64,000 bases of DNA, from contig CM049317.1 in assembly GCA_026874595.1 (NCBI GenBank), positions 36,362,901 through 36,426,900 of the forward strand. The letters are read 5' to 3'. The notes under the pieces are model-generated. The model ran no database searches. It was not told where the DNA came from and saw nothing but the letters and a program-made list of their open reading frames with translations. Below are positions 35,626 to 48,899 of the stretch, piece after piece. The position numbers and the translations under genes were made by a program. How positions within the stretch are numbered: position 1 is the first letter of the stretch; each line of letters opens with the position of its first letter. Origin of the DNA: Sipunculus nudus (Eukaryota > Annelida > Sipuncula > Golfingiida > Sipunculidae).

Positions 35626-36242
35626 CAATACATTTACCCATTGTCTGATTCGTTACAGAAGACTTAAAAATCAATCTTAATACAAATAATCTATTAGCCT
35701 TCAATAGAATTAAAAGAGTGAAATATAAAATGAATATATTGCTATAAATAATCCAATATTAACATGATTATCCAAAAATCTTAAACAACGTAGAATAGTA
35801 ATCATAATTAACAACATGCGTTTCTTCCAATTAACAATATATGAATGGTATCAGTCGTTCGAGGTACGTCTGCATAAACATTTACTGATCACACGGAAAT
35901 ATCATCGTTAGGTGCGAAAGTTTCATTGCTAGATCCTTCAACCAATGAATTTCCCACTGTCGAAATACCTTGGGAGGAATACTACTCAGTCTTTACTTTC
36001 CTACGAATGTTATATTTTGATACATAACCGTTGTCTGTGGAGTAAAGGGTGAGACTCCAGCTGAATTCAGGAACATTTGACCTCACACTGTTTGTGTGGA
36101 CTCGCTGGTGCATAAGCAGAGATAATACCTAGAAATCGTTGTACCCGTGGCAGATGTGGTGAGAGTATGGTTTCCTAGGAATCTATATATTAATAGCGTA
36201 GCGTAAAGCGTTTTTTTGTGATTTTCCGTGCTTCTCTGATAC
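35574..36242 (+). repeat. Long direct repeat, left copy
   Basis: Aligns end to end with 42831-43477 at roughly 90% by eye, from ACAGATxATATATA to CTTCTCTGATAC. The two copies bracket a Ty3/gypsy-like element, so they could be its LTRs. However, no TG...CA ends, primer-binding site or polypurine tract can be placed convincingly, and about 2.3 kb of non-coding DNA lies between pol and the right copy. A segmental duplication or a larger nested element is the alternative. Confidence 0.85.
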
Positions 36243-36859
36243 ATACGTCTTACCTTCGGTCTTCACCACAGACGGTCTACTGACTACATATCTCCAAGAT
36301 TTCTGAAGGTACTATGCCATCTTATCAAGCTCACGCTCCAGAGGATCCTGAGATTGCTGTACATTTTCAGTGTCAGGCTTTTAGTGGATCCACCGGCATT
36401 TTTATTGATATGTATTGCCACATTTAAGTTGTGATTGTGTAACTGGCCTTACTATAACTAATAAATGCGCGTAGGATTTTATTGCCTGAATACCTGCTAC
36501 ATGTTACACGTCTAGTTTACTGTATTCGGGCGACAATGTTAACTAAATAGATAATCAGGTTTAACTGATCACTGCACATGCAGTGTGTAATAGGAACCTG
36601 TGCTCTAGGTTCCTGACATGTTTGTTAACATTCACTACGGTATTGTCATCAATATAAACCTTGATACTAACTTCTCGACTATGAAGATCAGTGATAAACA
36701 TGCAAAAGAGCCTATACAAGAGCATACAAAAGAGGGCGACATCACCAATATCTTTAAAAAAATCTCTGGTAACATGAAAAATTCACAATCCAACCACTAC
36801 ACTGTATCAATCAATTTGTTCTATACTACCAAGTTATCCAAAAGACCAACGGCAGTAGA

Positions 36860-37759
36860 GTATGAACAATTCGATCCATGTGCCACTTCACCTCGCATGG
36901 CAGGACAGTCCTTTACGTATACGCCGTACACCTACTCACAAGCTCCAAGGATATCCTTTTTTATCTGGGGAAATTCCGGTACTGAAAGGCAAGGTATCCA
37001 TAGAGGTATGAAATACAGTGTTTACAAAGAGATGCCATTCACCCCGAACCAGTGATACGACAGGCCGTTAGGAGCTCCCTGAGAGGCGAAACCATGAAGG
37101 TTTTACTCCAATAGGGCCAGGAAGCAACAATAGAACATATCATTCAGAAGTAGGATGTAATTTATGGAACTGTCATTACTGGCGAAGCCTTGTTACAGCA
37201 GTTCTTCACTCAGTCCCAGGAGGAAGGTGAGTCCGTTGCAGAATGGGGCTGTAGATTAGAAGATATATTACACCGAGCTAGAGAAAAGGGCCTTCCGAGA
37301 TTAGGATTAACTGACGATATGATCAAAACCACATTCTGGACTGGGTTAAGAGACGACAGATTAAAGAACGCAACCAACCACAAGTATAATACGTGCAAGA
37401 GCTTAGATGAATTCAGACGGATAGTGAGAGGTGCAGAACAAGAATTGAGGGGTCAGCATACAGCCAGACCAAAGAAGCCTCAGCTCCATCAACAACATGA
37501 TGCATCACAATCACAAAGTTATGAGTCTAATATGCAACGATTAATCAGACGTCTCGACGCATTGGAAACACGTTTAACTAATGAGAGGTCGCAAACATCA
37601 TCATCCGGTGCAATGGGAAATATATTGCATCGACTGAAACGAATTGAAGAGCGGATAAATCAACCAACAATTGGTAATGTGAGACACAGCGATGAGCGAT
37701 TTGAAGAACAATTCAACCAACCAATACCAGAGGTGATGAGATACAGTAGTATGCAATAG
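36860..37759 (+). pseudogene. Ty3/gypsy-like Gag, frameshifted
   Basis: Structural (capsid) protein of an LTR retrotransposon. The main open piece, 37190-37759 (189 codons), has FTQSQEEGESVAEWGCRLED and RIVRGAEQEL, the capsid C-terminal style of Ty3-type Gag. A segment upstream (37045-37190) continues it, broken by stop codons, and the earliest recognisable part lies at the end of the open frame 36618-37055. The basic RGRRFAGGFNRPNQGNRR stretch after 37768 would be the nucleocapsid tail; no CCHC zinc knuckle was seen. Confidence 0.72.
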
Positions 37760-37859
37760 AATCGTGGGATGTATCGGGGAAGACGTTTTGCGGGTGGTTT
37801 CAATAGACCGAACCAGGGAAACCGACGCTGGCCTCTTCGGCGGGACAGGGAGCAGGCTT

Positions 37860-40560
37860 CATAATTGATTGCCCCAGTGATACAGGGAAAGTAAGGAACA
37901 TGGTGGCTGGTTCAGCAAATGAAGTGGTGGTACACATAGAAGGCATCAAGTGTGCTGGATTAGTAGGTACAGGCTCAATGGTAACACCTTTTTGTAGAAC
38001 TGTTTTATGACACACATTTATCGCATGTGGAACTACATCCCATTGACGATCATGGTGAAAAAACTATATACAGCCGGGGGAAATATATTGCCGTTTTTGT
38101 GGAACTGAATATTAAGGTGCCGTTTTTACATCAGAGCGTGGATATTCCAGTACTTGTGGCTTAACCGACGGAATATACCAAAGCTGTACCAATAATTATT
38201 GGAACAAATGTTATAAAGTTGGTTAAAGACTACACAGAAGCAGACACTGCTGGAGATTGCCCACAACAATGGAATTGTGCTTTTAAGGTCATCCCTAAAA
38301 AAAGATGGTAAAGTAGGATGCATCAAGCTGGCGAGTCGACGTCCCCTCAAAGTGCCACCCCATTCCACTGTGACTGTCTGGGGAAGAACACGCAACGCTC
38401 CAATTACACAGGCTGTGAATTCTCAGACGCTTTACCTGGCGGTATTACTGTATGCCCAAATATTGTCAAAATCGAACGGAAACGGAACACATACAAGATT
38501 CCTGTTCAGCTTTGTAATATGACTGCCAAAACATAACATATTAGACCGAGCTCTAACTTGTGTGAGCTGCATGAAGTTTCTTTGCTAAATTATCTGCAGA
38601 ATCACAGAGATACATAGTCCACCGGAAACAAAATCTCAGAGAACACATAAAACTTACCATCCAGCAACGTCTACAAATGGAAGAAATGCTCGGAAAGAGG
38701 GTCTCCGTGATTGCACACACCAAAACTGAATTGGGTAGGACAAACACAGTTGTTCATGAAATCAGACTAACTTATAACACACCATTCAAACAGCCTCATT
38801 GACGGATTCCACCAGCTATGTTTGATGGAGTTAGGAACCATCAACAGTAAATGGCAGAATGTGGAGTCATTAGGAAGTCATGCAGTCCATATGCATCAAA
38901 TCTGGTTCTCGTAAGGAAAAAGGATGGTAGTCTATGCGTGTTTGCATAGATTTGAGAAAGCCCAACTCACGTACGATTAAAGACGACTATTACTTGCCCA
39001 GGATAGACGAAAGCTTAGATGTTTTATCTGGTGCCAAATGGTTTTCAACATTAGATTTGCAGACAGGGCACTGGCAAGTTGAAATCAAAGAAGCCGATAA
39101 GCATAAAACAGCCTTAACTGCTGGACACCTTGGATTGTGTGAATTCTACCGGATGTACTTCGGACTCACAAACGCAGCAAGTTACTTCCAAAGATTAATG
39201 GAAAAGTGCACGGGTGATATGGCCCTAAAACAATGTCTTGTCTATCTAGATGACATTAAAGTGTTTTCAGAAACGTGTGAGGACCACTTGAAACGACTCG
39301 AAGCAGGTATTTGCTTCTAACGAAGAGAGATATGCGTGGGAAAAGCAAGTTACGGAAACCAGTGAAACCATGGCATTGGACAGCCATGGAACAAAATACA
39401 TTTGATACCATAGTACAGAAACTGACAACCCCACGTGTTAGGATTCGTATACTACAGCAAACCTTTCATCTTACATACGGATGCAAGCTAAGAAGGTTGG
39501 CAAACAAAGGGTCATCGCTTGTGCAAGTAGATCATTGAAACCAAGTGAAAAGAATTATCAAGCATATAAACTAGAATTCCTAGCATTGAAGTGGGCAGTA
39601 ACCAATAAGTTCTACGATTACCTTTATGGTAACAGGTTCAATGTTAAGACTGATAACAACCCATTAACCTATGTACAGACAACTGCCAAACTTAATGCGT
39701 TAGGACAACGATGGGTGGCAGCACTAGCCCTATATTACTTTACCATTGAGTGCAGATCTGGAATCAAATCCCGTGATGTTGACGCCCTAGGGAATCAAAT
39801 CAGCCTCATCAGTTCTCAGATAACGAGAACATCGCGCAATATGAAAAGACATCGTCGGATCAGGTATTTAGCTTAAAGACAAGTCAACAACTAATGGTTC
39901 AGCCACCACATGACAAGAAAGATATCCTGGATTCATTTGCAGTAATAAGGAGTTGAGAGAAGCACAGTCTTGCGATGACGTAATTAAACAGGTTAACGTT
40001 TTGGTAGAAACAGGGGTTCGCCCAACATATTCAAGACTGCGAGGTCCGGGCCGAAACGTACACTACACCGGAACATGCTATTGCTCTACGCGTTGCCATC
40101 TCACCCGAAGGAGGACAATCGGCATAGATCGAATCAAGGCATATCGAAATGAACTCATGAATCCACCAGGTCTTCTGTTAGTATGGATAGTGACGATGAC
40201 GACTGCTGGACGGTGATGGTTAACAGGACAGAACGGCGCCGCGCAACCTCAGACTCAGGAACTCAAACAGGCGGCGATGAGATTGTAGTAGAAGAGTCAA
40301 TACAGGAGTCCACTCGCGTTGATCCAGTTCATTATGTCACATTACCGGAAGTGACCTATTAGTTGATGAAGCTTCATCAACAGACGTATCAACGGAATCG
40401 GCCGACTTGTCAACGCGATCAGTATCCGAATCAGATGTGGCTGCGCCTAGGCGATCGAACATAACGAGGAGACCAGCCCAGAGGCAACAATATAATTATG
40501 TACATACACTGTCTGCACCTTCTGCACACTCTAGCACACATTACACAGAATAAAAACGGT
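37860..40560 (+). pseudogene. Ty3/gypsy-like Pol: protease, RT, RNase H; integrase largely deleted
   Basis: Retrotransposon polyprotein in several frames. The protease motif near 37950-37990 reads AGLVGTGSMVTPF: the catalytic Asp expected before T-G is Gly. RT (38934-39320) has VCIDLRKPNSRTIKDDYYLP, the WFSTLDLQTGHWQVEI block and CLVYLDDIKVFS with an intact YLDD. The segment between RT and RNase H is short, implying an internal deletion near 39310. RNase H (39481-39810) has SLKPSEKNYQAYKLEFLALK and KTDNNPLTYV. Then only ~700 bases remain to a pol-like C-terminal tail, with no HHCC or DDE integrase motifs. Confidence 0.85.
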
Positions 40561-42110
40561 TTCCTAACCAACCGGTGATCTCGAGTGTTTATCGACCGGT
40601 GTAAGTCTAATTTGAATTATCTGAATGATCTCGAATAACTTCCGTACATTGAATTTTTCAATTGGATCTAGTCTAATAGATGTTATCTATGTGTCTTCTT
40701 TAGGCCTCATTAGGTAAAGTTAGAAGGTGTCATGTTAGATATCTTGAATTGGTCGGCTCAGCTGGGGAATCAAGTTCTCTGCACTTGACACTTTCTGTGG
40801 ATAGGTATAACATCTTGATTCAATCAGCATAGCTTGGGATTTGAGGCTGGTTTAATTAATATATCCCTTGTCCATTCGGCTCAGTTGATGGACCAATCGT
40901 TTGTCTGCCTAATCTCATAATTATTTACCTGGTACACACATCAATATTTCTTTTGCTTTTATCCAAATACTATATACTTCTGGCAATGTGTATTATGATT
41001 GCTTTCGTGCGACTTTCGTCGAGTGTATGTTTAAGTGTTATATAAATGATTGTGTTTTGACGTTTTCTCTTGGGTATGAACATTTGTTTATGAATAGAAG
41101 CTTATGCATCAGCATAACTAGGCTAAAGTGATATATACTGGTGACGCAAAATGTTAAGGACTCTGGCCTTTACTCAGAAAATGTAAACTCAGATGTAAAC
41201 AATGGTTACTAACCTATGAGTGAATTCAAGTGTAAACAAGGGCATGTTGATCAACAAACTTAAACAGTCCAGAACACATGAAACGGTAAAAGTCGCGTTT
41301 ACCTGTAATCAGTTCGTAGGCCCTCGCCTCACTCACCAGCTATGCCGACAGAATCAGAAGCCAGACAACACTAAGACAAGTGTACCAACCTGGGATTCTA
41401 CAAAAAAACCTACTGCAATTCACCGATCATTTATATAACAATGGGCAATTTCCAATGTAAACAAATCATCCTTCTGCTAAACACCACTGGTCCTAATACA
41501 AAATTCAGTGTGGAAGCCCAAGCACCAAATGCCCAAAGTCCTAGAGGGCTTCAGTTTCAGAATAATAATTGAACAACAACAAATTTAGGTGACAGAAATC
41601 CTAAAGTGCGATCTTAAAGTCTCTAATCTGCTTAAAAAATCACTGCATACAAAAATAATTCAAGGTTCACAGGAATAAAACACAGAAATACAAATATTTG
41701 GGTAATGACAATCATCATCTTAATGTGGTTAAGTCCACAAATATGTTATATGAATACCGAGTCCATCCCAAAGAATTCCAAATGTAAACATGCATCATAC
41801 TCAACTTCCTGTAGTGGTGGTCCCTGGAAAGTACTTCCGCTCAACACACAAACTGGCGGACAAGTCTCAACACAATTTATAAAGTTCCTGAATAAGGCAA
41901 ATCCTCATAAAAAAACAAAAAAAAACAAGAATAATCCGAGCTCCTGGTCAACGAACGAGCGGACCGTGCCAACGACCCGTGCCCACCATCCTTTGAGCTC
42001 GGCCTTGGAGAGCAGTCGTGGAATCACAATGGCGTATTGTCAATAAAAAATCATGTACAGGCATCATAAAGGAAAGTCACTGACACTGGTGTTCCGCCTC
42101 TGAAGTTCCA
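40560..42110. other. Non-coding DNA after the gypsy-like pol
   Basis: No gene seen. AATAAA follows the pol tail at about 40549. CTGGTGACGC at 41139-41148 resembles the start of an internal region after an LTR, but no second copy of the preceding 500 bases was found in the window. Confidence 0.35.
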
Positions 42111-42830
42111 TTCATTCAGGGAAGGTAGCCACTCGTCCCTTATCGGGCGTCATTTGTCACGGGGTACGCACGAAGGGTCTGGGCGGCAGTAAATGGAACA
42201 CCAGAGTGGTTGACCAAAGTGATTTATTATGTAACGTATAAAGATGTGTAATATAAGTATCACATCGACGTGCGTGACAACAGGAAACGGCCAATTGCAC
42301 AGACATGATAATTTACAATAAATGGTACATATAAAGGTTGGGTCTATAATTCAAATTCATGCAATATGTAATTTATAAATCTTACCCATATTATGCTGAC
42401 TAGTCATACTCCTAACATAAATACATAGGAAACATTAAAAATGATCTCTCTGGTTCTGAATATGACGCAACATCGTTATTCTGTATCAATTTACTACATT
42501 GTCCGTACCGTTTACATACTATAAGGAATGACCATAACGTCGTACAGAGACATTAATTGAATATAGGTAGTTAAGACAGAGGGTAGTCTATATTTCCACC
42601 AATAACATGTATCGGAGATAACTCAGGCATAAGCAAATCAGGCATAAATAAATAACACATACCTGTAACGTATAAAGATGTGCAATATAAGTATCACATC
42701 GACGTGCGCGAGAACAGGAATCGGCCAAATGCACAGTTTCCCCGCGTCCGCTCTCGGTTATATAACGTGACCTTTGACACTAATTAAAATAACAACGTGG
42801 GGGTGGGCCTGTCATTTCAACCTATGACAT
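42110..42830 (-). mobile_element. LTR-like block with internal 72-bp direct repeat
   Basis: On the minus strand it starts TGTCATAGG, has a TATATAAC box near 42760 and an AATAAA at 42222-42227. The 72-bp segment 42231-42302 is repeated at 42665-42736, 434 bases away, with few differences. This could be an LTR with an internal duplication, or two nested LTR fragments. Ends are not established. Confidence 0.35.
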
Positions 42831-43477
42831 ACAGATAATATATATATATAACAATACATTTACCCCTTTTTCTGATTCGTTACAGAAGACTTAAAGAATC
42901 AATCATAATGCAAATAATCTATCAGTCTTCAATAGAATTAAAAGAGTAAAATATAAAATGAATATAATGCTATAAATAATCCGACATTAACATAATTTTC
43001 CAAAAATCTTAAAAAAATAACGTAGAATAGTAATAATATTTAACAACATGCGTTCCTTTCAATACACAATAAACAATATATGAAATGGCATTAGTCGTTC
43101 GAGGTACGTCTGCATAAACATTTACTGATCACACTGAAATCTCATCGTTAGTTGCAATAGGTTCATTGCTTGATCCTTCAGCCAATGAATTTCCCACTTT
43201 CGAAATACCTTGGGAGGAATACTACTCAGTCTTTACTTTCCTACGAATGTTTTATTTCGAAACATAACCGTTGTCTGTGGAGTAAAGGGTGAGACTCCAG
43301 CTGAATTCAGGAACATTTGACCTCACACGGTTTGTATGGACTCGCTGGTGCATAAGCAGAGATAATACTTAGAAATCGTTGTACCCGTGGCAGATGTGAT
43401 GAGAGTATGGTTTCCTAGGAATCTTTATATTTATAGGTAAAGCGTTTTTTTGTGATTTTCCGTATCTTCTCTGATAC
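42831..43477 (+). repeat. Long direct repeat, right copy
   Basis: Partner of 35574-36242, same orientation, start-to-start distance 7257 bases. The flanking sequence outside the repeat is unrelated on both sides. Confidence 0.85.
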
Positions 43478-43479
43478 CT

Positions 43480-45730
43480 AGGTCAATCACACGTTTACTT
43501 GACATGTGTGGCAAGTCGCGAAATTTTTGTTAACAAGAAACCAGTAGAACTGACCCCGGTAGAGCATGTGTTAAAGCATCTTTTAATAGTGCCAGTGTGT
43601 ATTAAATTACCGTGGTCTGATACCATGGTTTCTGTCATTACTGTGTGTGTGTGTTCATTTAAAGACAGGCAGAAAACGACAGGCATATGTATAACGATTT
43701 AAAATATCAGAATAACGAGGTTTTACTCACCTCATCAAGCGTCTATATAATTAGTATCTATATAATAATTGACTATATGTGTTGTAGCAATTATTCTAAC
43801 ATCATGTAACCAGGCATGTTGTGTTTTTACAATCCGACGTTTCTAGCATTGTGGATCAAATATAGCACAATTGCCCTTGTTTTCTTTAAGAGTATATGAA
43901 GAGGTGTTTGTGAATGGAATGAATTGTGAGACCTTATAAAATCTCTGTAAGGCAAATTGCACATTTCAGTCCAGGCTGTCTGATATGCAACCCCCCCCCC
44001 CAAAAAAAAAAAAAAAACATGCAACGCTCCGTTAGCGCAGTAATATTAAAAATGATTCTTCCTGCTAGCTAGCATGTTTATGATTTGTCGTCTGTAGTAC
44101 CTCTATAGGTAATGATAAGAGATAAACGATATTTTTTTCCAATACCATATTGTTCAAAATGGCTAAGATTATCCCAATATAGGTTAAATATGTTAGGGTA
44201 TAACAATACTAGTGTACGCAAACTAATATATATAAATGCGACGTATTTTTTTTTTATCAAACTGAGTATTCATAAATATATTTTTATTGCAGTGCAATTA
44301 TCAGGTCATGTTTGGGTCATGACCATGGCTGTTTTAAATGTTTGGTAGGACTAAGCAGCTATATAATATCGGGACATACCATATACAAACATGGACAGGG
44401 AAGGATACCAAATATGCAGCTGAACAATAATAAAACGGTGTTAGAAGGGGGACAAGTGGTCATCATAGTTATTAACAACAATGCATAAACTTCCTTCAGA
44501 ATAGAAGGTTATCATATTTCTTTAACAAGGGTATATGACTTTGTCGATAGACTTTTAGTGTTACTGATATATTTCTATCAACATAATATAATGATATTAG
44601 CTACATTATTCTAGGTTCAACTTGGATATTCCACTTGTGGACTCAGAAAAACACACATGTTCATACCGGATCACTATATCATTTAATGAAACTCAAAAAA
44701 AAAAATGACTGTAAACTAGCTCTGGTGTCTTGATTTGTGTGTGAACATAGATAGTTTTAATTCACTAATTTGGAAAAATCGGAAAATTAAAGTCACCACA
44801 AAGACTTAGTTATTCCTGCAATTAACCTCTTCATAAAGCCAGGATATTATTCCATGCGTATATACATTTTTTTCTGTACTGCTATTGCAACGATGGCAAA
44901 AGAATTTGTTGCTCTCTAAAAAAAATAGTTGGGCAGACAGTGTGACAGTAATATGTCTTCCCTTTATACCGTGTTTTATTTTCCATGATTTGATTTTCCA
45001 TCTTTTCCACTTAAGTAACTTGCACGTAATTTGCGACAATACGTCCTTGATATTATTTACACGTGTATTTGTAAAATAACCTAACATTTCTTTGGAATAT
45101 ATGCTAATAATAACGAGTCTTTTATCCCTCTTACATTATTTTTATGGTCACTATATGAGTGCTACACATATCATTAACTGGTAGCAAAATGAAAATAAAA
45201 TAATTTGGAGCCAATTAAGTATATTCTTATTTATGTCACTATCATAATAAATGTTAACCTAAATGCATCATCATAATATATGTAAACCTAAACTTTCTGG
45301 TTACTGGGAAGTTGAATTATAATTACAGTATATCTGATAGAAAAACTGTCCCCATTTTTGAAATACGTGTTTTTTTTATCCGACTTATCGATCTGTGTTT
45401 CAATTATAAGGATTGTCGTGAAAGTAGAAATTACAAAATCGTGAGTTTATTTCATATCATTCCATAGGAGAGTAAATTGGCATACGACACATAGATATAG
45501 CTTTGTAGAATATTGAAAAGCAATATTAGTTCAAAATGCCTCAAAAATATTCATCTTTCAAATTTACACTTAGCTTCTAAAAAAAAACCGGATTCTCAAT
45601 ATCAATATTTTGTCATAAAAAATTTATCCATCCAGTTTTACACAAAGTGTCGCATAGTTTTCTGTTCATTTCCCTCAGATACCACAAGTTAAATAAACAG
45701 TCCAATTTGGCACTTTCAGCAGTATAATCG
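43480..45730. other. Unassigned AT-rich interval
   Basis: No gene seen. It holds a C11-A15 junction at 43989-44018. The short ORFs (43495-43702 open on both strands, 44806-45087) show no domain. Confidence 0.45.
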
Positions 45731-45879
45731 TTGTGCTGTTGTGCTGATTGAACAAGGTAAACGGTTGATCTGTAGGACAGGTTTAATATGTTCCCCGCCT
45801 GATGTTGGAATAGCTATAAAATTTATTTTGAATACATGTATCAAATTTGAGATGGATCAATGTCACAGACCAAGATTAT

Positions 45880-46170
45880 CTCCGTGTCCTAGAAAACTGC
45901 ATGAAGATCATCCATATTTGAACTTCTCCTAGCCCTTCAGGAGGTACGTAAATTGTGCAAGTTTGGTGACTTTGACTCAAATTCTTTTCGAGTCATTGCG
46001 TTCACATTATTGTGACATTATCGCTGTTATGAACTTGAATTTGCGTCAAGGTCATCCATGTTCAACCTTTTCCTATAGCTCGATAAGATGCATCTCTGCT
46101 GCTATGTTGGTGACATAACCTCAATCTCTTTTTTGAGTTATTGCGTTACATTATTGCTGTAGAAAAATAG
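45880..46170. repeat. Two degenerate ~145-bp tandem units
   Basis: Both units share GATCATCCATxTTxAA or GGTCATCCATGTTCAA, a TTGGTGAC block, and GAGT(C/T)ATTGCGTTxACATTATTG. A perfect TCAAGGTCA is at 46046-46054 in unit 2. Confidence 0.6.
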
Positions 46171-46739
46171 ATGGGGTAATGTCTCAATAAGATATGTACA
46201 AATATTTTTTTTTCATTTGTTTTGTAGCGCTGTGCTCGTGGCAAGAAGTTCATACACCGGTATGTTTATCTTGAAGACCTGGTAATGAGATGTTTACATT
46301 TGCGAACCGGAGTTGAACGCGGGGAATTCAGGTTTCTGATGATCTTTGACTGGTTACTATTGTTAGACGTATGAGAAAAGGTTGATTGGGGAAGACATGA
46401 AAGATGATTAACATGTACGTTTATAGTTATGAAACTTTCTTGAAGAAAAAAAAAGAAATATGGTACCTCAATTGTAGCTGAAGTGGACCAAAGGGGGGAG
46501 GGGGTGCATGGGGGTCATTCACGCTTTTTAGCTGCCACAACCTTTTTTTTAATCGTACCTGACCAATTTTGAGGCCTGGAGCCTCAACCCCCATCCTTGA
46601 AGGAATGGGGAAAAAAAGTTTAATTAAGTTAATATTCCGTTAAACTGTTTCTTATGGAAAATCATACCATACACAATAGGAAGGCAACAAATATATTCAA
46701 CAAAATGCCTTTTCAAGTCCTGTTGTTTGACTATGCCGA

Positions 46740-47600
46740 TGTCACGGTTGATTCTTGTTCATGTTGAAGACAACAGTCCTTGCCCTTTGAAGCCACGACA
46801 GTGTCGCCCCCTCTCGGCAGTGTGAGTTGTGAATGTCTTCTCAGCAGAATAAGCCTATCGTGGATGTTCCTATGCTTAGCCGTTTGCATCGCCAGATGTC
46901 TCGTTGCACTATTGAACAACTTTACCATTAATGAATAGTTTGCCGCTCCAGACTTTGTTTCCTTTTGAGTACACCGCTTCCATTTTTGTTTTAATTTTTG
47001 TTTTCAGCTTATAGTCCACAGCCGTTAAGATCTCTACAAAACAAGTACCGCCTGTAATCGCCCTTTGCCGTTTCTGATAACTTCATCTCTGTCTGGCCTT
47101 TCATGAAAATTTATTATGCTGTGTCTGGGGTTCCCCCCCCGAACGTCCCGTTCTGTAAACTGTTTCGATCTGGTTTTTATTTAATCTCAACTGAGTTCTC
47201 CCAAAACATTTAGGGTGGAAATAATTTTCTTTCTTTCCTGACTCCTACTTTTTTCCAATAACTGCTTCTCTTCTCAGTCTTGTTCAGTTCTGAATCTAAC
47301 CGGTCTTGTAATGTTTTCCTTTTTTCTTCTTTAATTTTTTTTAGAATGGATATATCCCTCTGTAGATCTTTAATACGTTTATAATCATTCTTTTTGTGTG
47401 ATTTCAGTCTGTCAGCACTATCACTGAGAGGTTAAGCACAGGATTACAGTTTAGTAACTCGAGCGTTGAGCTGTTTGTTTTCTTCTGATACACGGTTAAT
47501 TATGTCTAAAATATTTGTCTATAATTTGTGAATTTGTTGTTCAAATAATGAATGTGTATTTCTCACTATTTTTTATTGCCGCCATGGCGTTTGCGATAAG
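46740..47600 (-). pseudogene. LINE ORF1-like protein remnant
   Basis: Minus strand, several frames. A coiled-coil-like charged stretch (RLDSELNKTEKRS, about 47250-47290) precedes ETVYRTGR (near 47160) and NPRHSIINFHERPDRDEVIR (about 47085-47140), the style of the RNA-binding ORF1 protein of L1/Tx1-type LINEs. A KLFINGKVV block follows near 46925-46955. Stops and frameshifts are frequent. No ORF2 is attached on this strand side. Confidence 0.6.
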
Positions 47601-47904
47601 TGTGTGAATGTCTTATCCATTCGTTACCTCATCTGTCATTCCCGTGGCCATTGCCATGTCTGTTTCATCTTGGTCTGTGCTGGAGCTTTTCACCTTTTTT
47701 TCCCTCCGTTTTTCTCTGTATATTTTTTTCATATATCAAGTCTGGCTACTTGTTTGTATGTTTTGTCTTTTTATTTTGCGTTGTCTTGGGGTCATTTTAT
47801 CCTTTATTCCCAAAATGCTCGCAATTGTTCTTAGCAGCGCAGTTTAGCCTGCACTTAACTGTTTGGTATGACATCGGCGTGGTATTTCAAAGAGCTTGCC
47901 TGTG

Positions 47905-48425
47905 ATATCCGGAGAATATAGTGGACAAAATAAACTTAGAAATTAGCACACTTGTTTAAGCGTTAAAGTATGAATGCACTACTAATATTAGAATACTTCG
48001 GTGATTCTCTATCTACCGGAAAACATGTTCCCCCTTCAATGCTGTCATTATACAACAAGGATATTTAACAAGCGGATTTGAGAAGTGTCGTAATATATTT
48101 CGTGTTAATTAAGCAGTATCCAAGCTGTGTTATTTCACCAAAAAATGGTAAGATACAGTCACTGAGTAAGTTTCAATACGCCATCTATGAAAACACAAGA
48201 CACTGAAAGTGTCTTATGTATCACATCAGGAGATTAGGTAACAGTGATGCAAACAGAAGAATTAAAATTGACATTTAATCTGTAATACGATATTGACTTT
48301 GCCATCTAACACATCAGTAATATGACTAAAAATTAATGCCATTACTAATGTATTCGATAAGTAAAACTAGTTTAACATGATATTGATAAGATGATACAGC
48401 TTATAGTCCGTAAAGGGTATATTAT
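47905..48425. other. Unassigned interval
   Basis: No gene seen. Confidence 0.4.
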
Positions 48426-48426
48426 T

Positions 48427-48492
48427 GTTTTATATGGTCACAATTCATATTCCGGTTGTACTCAAGCATATTGGTTCTCTGCTGGCCCGTCG
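48427..48492 (+). pseudogene. YGY exon family, copy E (plus strand)
   Basis: The only plus-strand member. It reads VLYGHNSYSGCTQ, then AYWFSAGPS, and runs directly into GTGAGT (48493-48498) and (TTA)n, as in the other copies. Nine codons separate the YG codons from the AY codons, as in copy D, against seven in A, B and C. Trp replaces Gly in the AYGFS motif. One base is missing just before the donor relative to B, so the phase is 0 rather than 1. The upstream limit is not defined. Confidence 0.45.
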
Positions 48493-48899
48493 GTGAGTTA
48501 TTATTATTATTATTTTTCTTGTTGTTTTTATTATTATTTTCATTTTTATCATAATAAGTGTCAGTAATAGTAATGGTAATAGCAGTAGTAGTATAGTTAG
48601 TATGCACACAAATATAAGGCGTATTAGCTGTTGATAGTAATGCTTCCCCAATATTGGCTGCTCCGAATGAATATATAAAGTTTCAATCATATATACTGTT
48701 AGAAGATATGTGCAAAATGATTTATAAGCAAGATAATGGTTTATCTGCCACTGCAGTTAACACAAGCATTTTAGAGGAAGCCTATATTTGTTTCGGACTG
48801 ACTTAACCATTTTAGCAATATAGGAAGCATGTTAGATTTGCAGTTTTCTTTGATGAGTAAAATTTGTAAATTATTGGTGGTCCAGTCTGTGCTTACCAA

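Noticed and set aside
48422-48690. Asn-rich minus-strand ORF
   Set aside because: Antisense of the (TTA)n tract next to YGY exon copy E.
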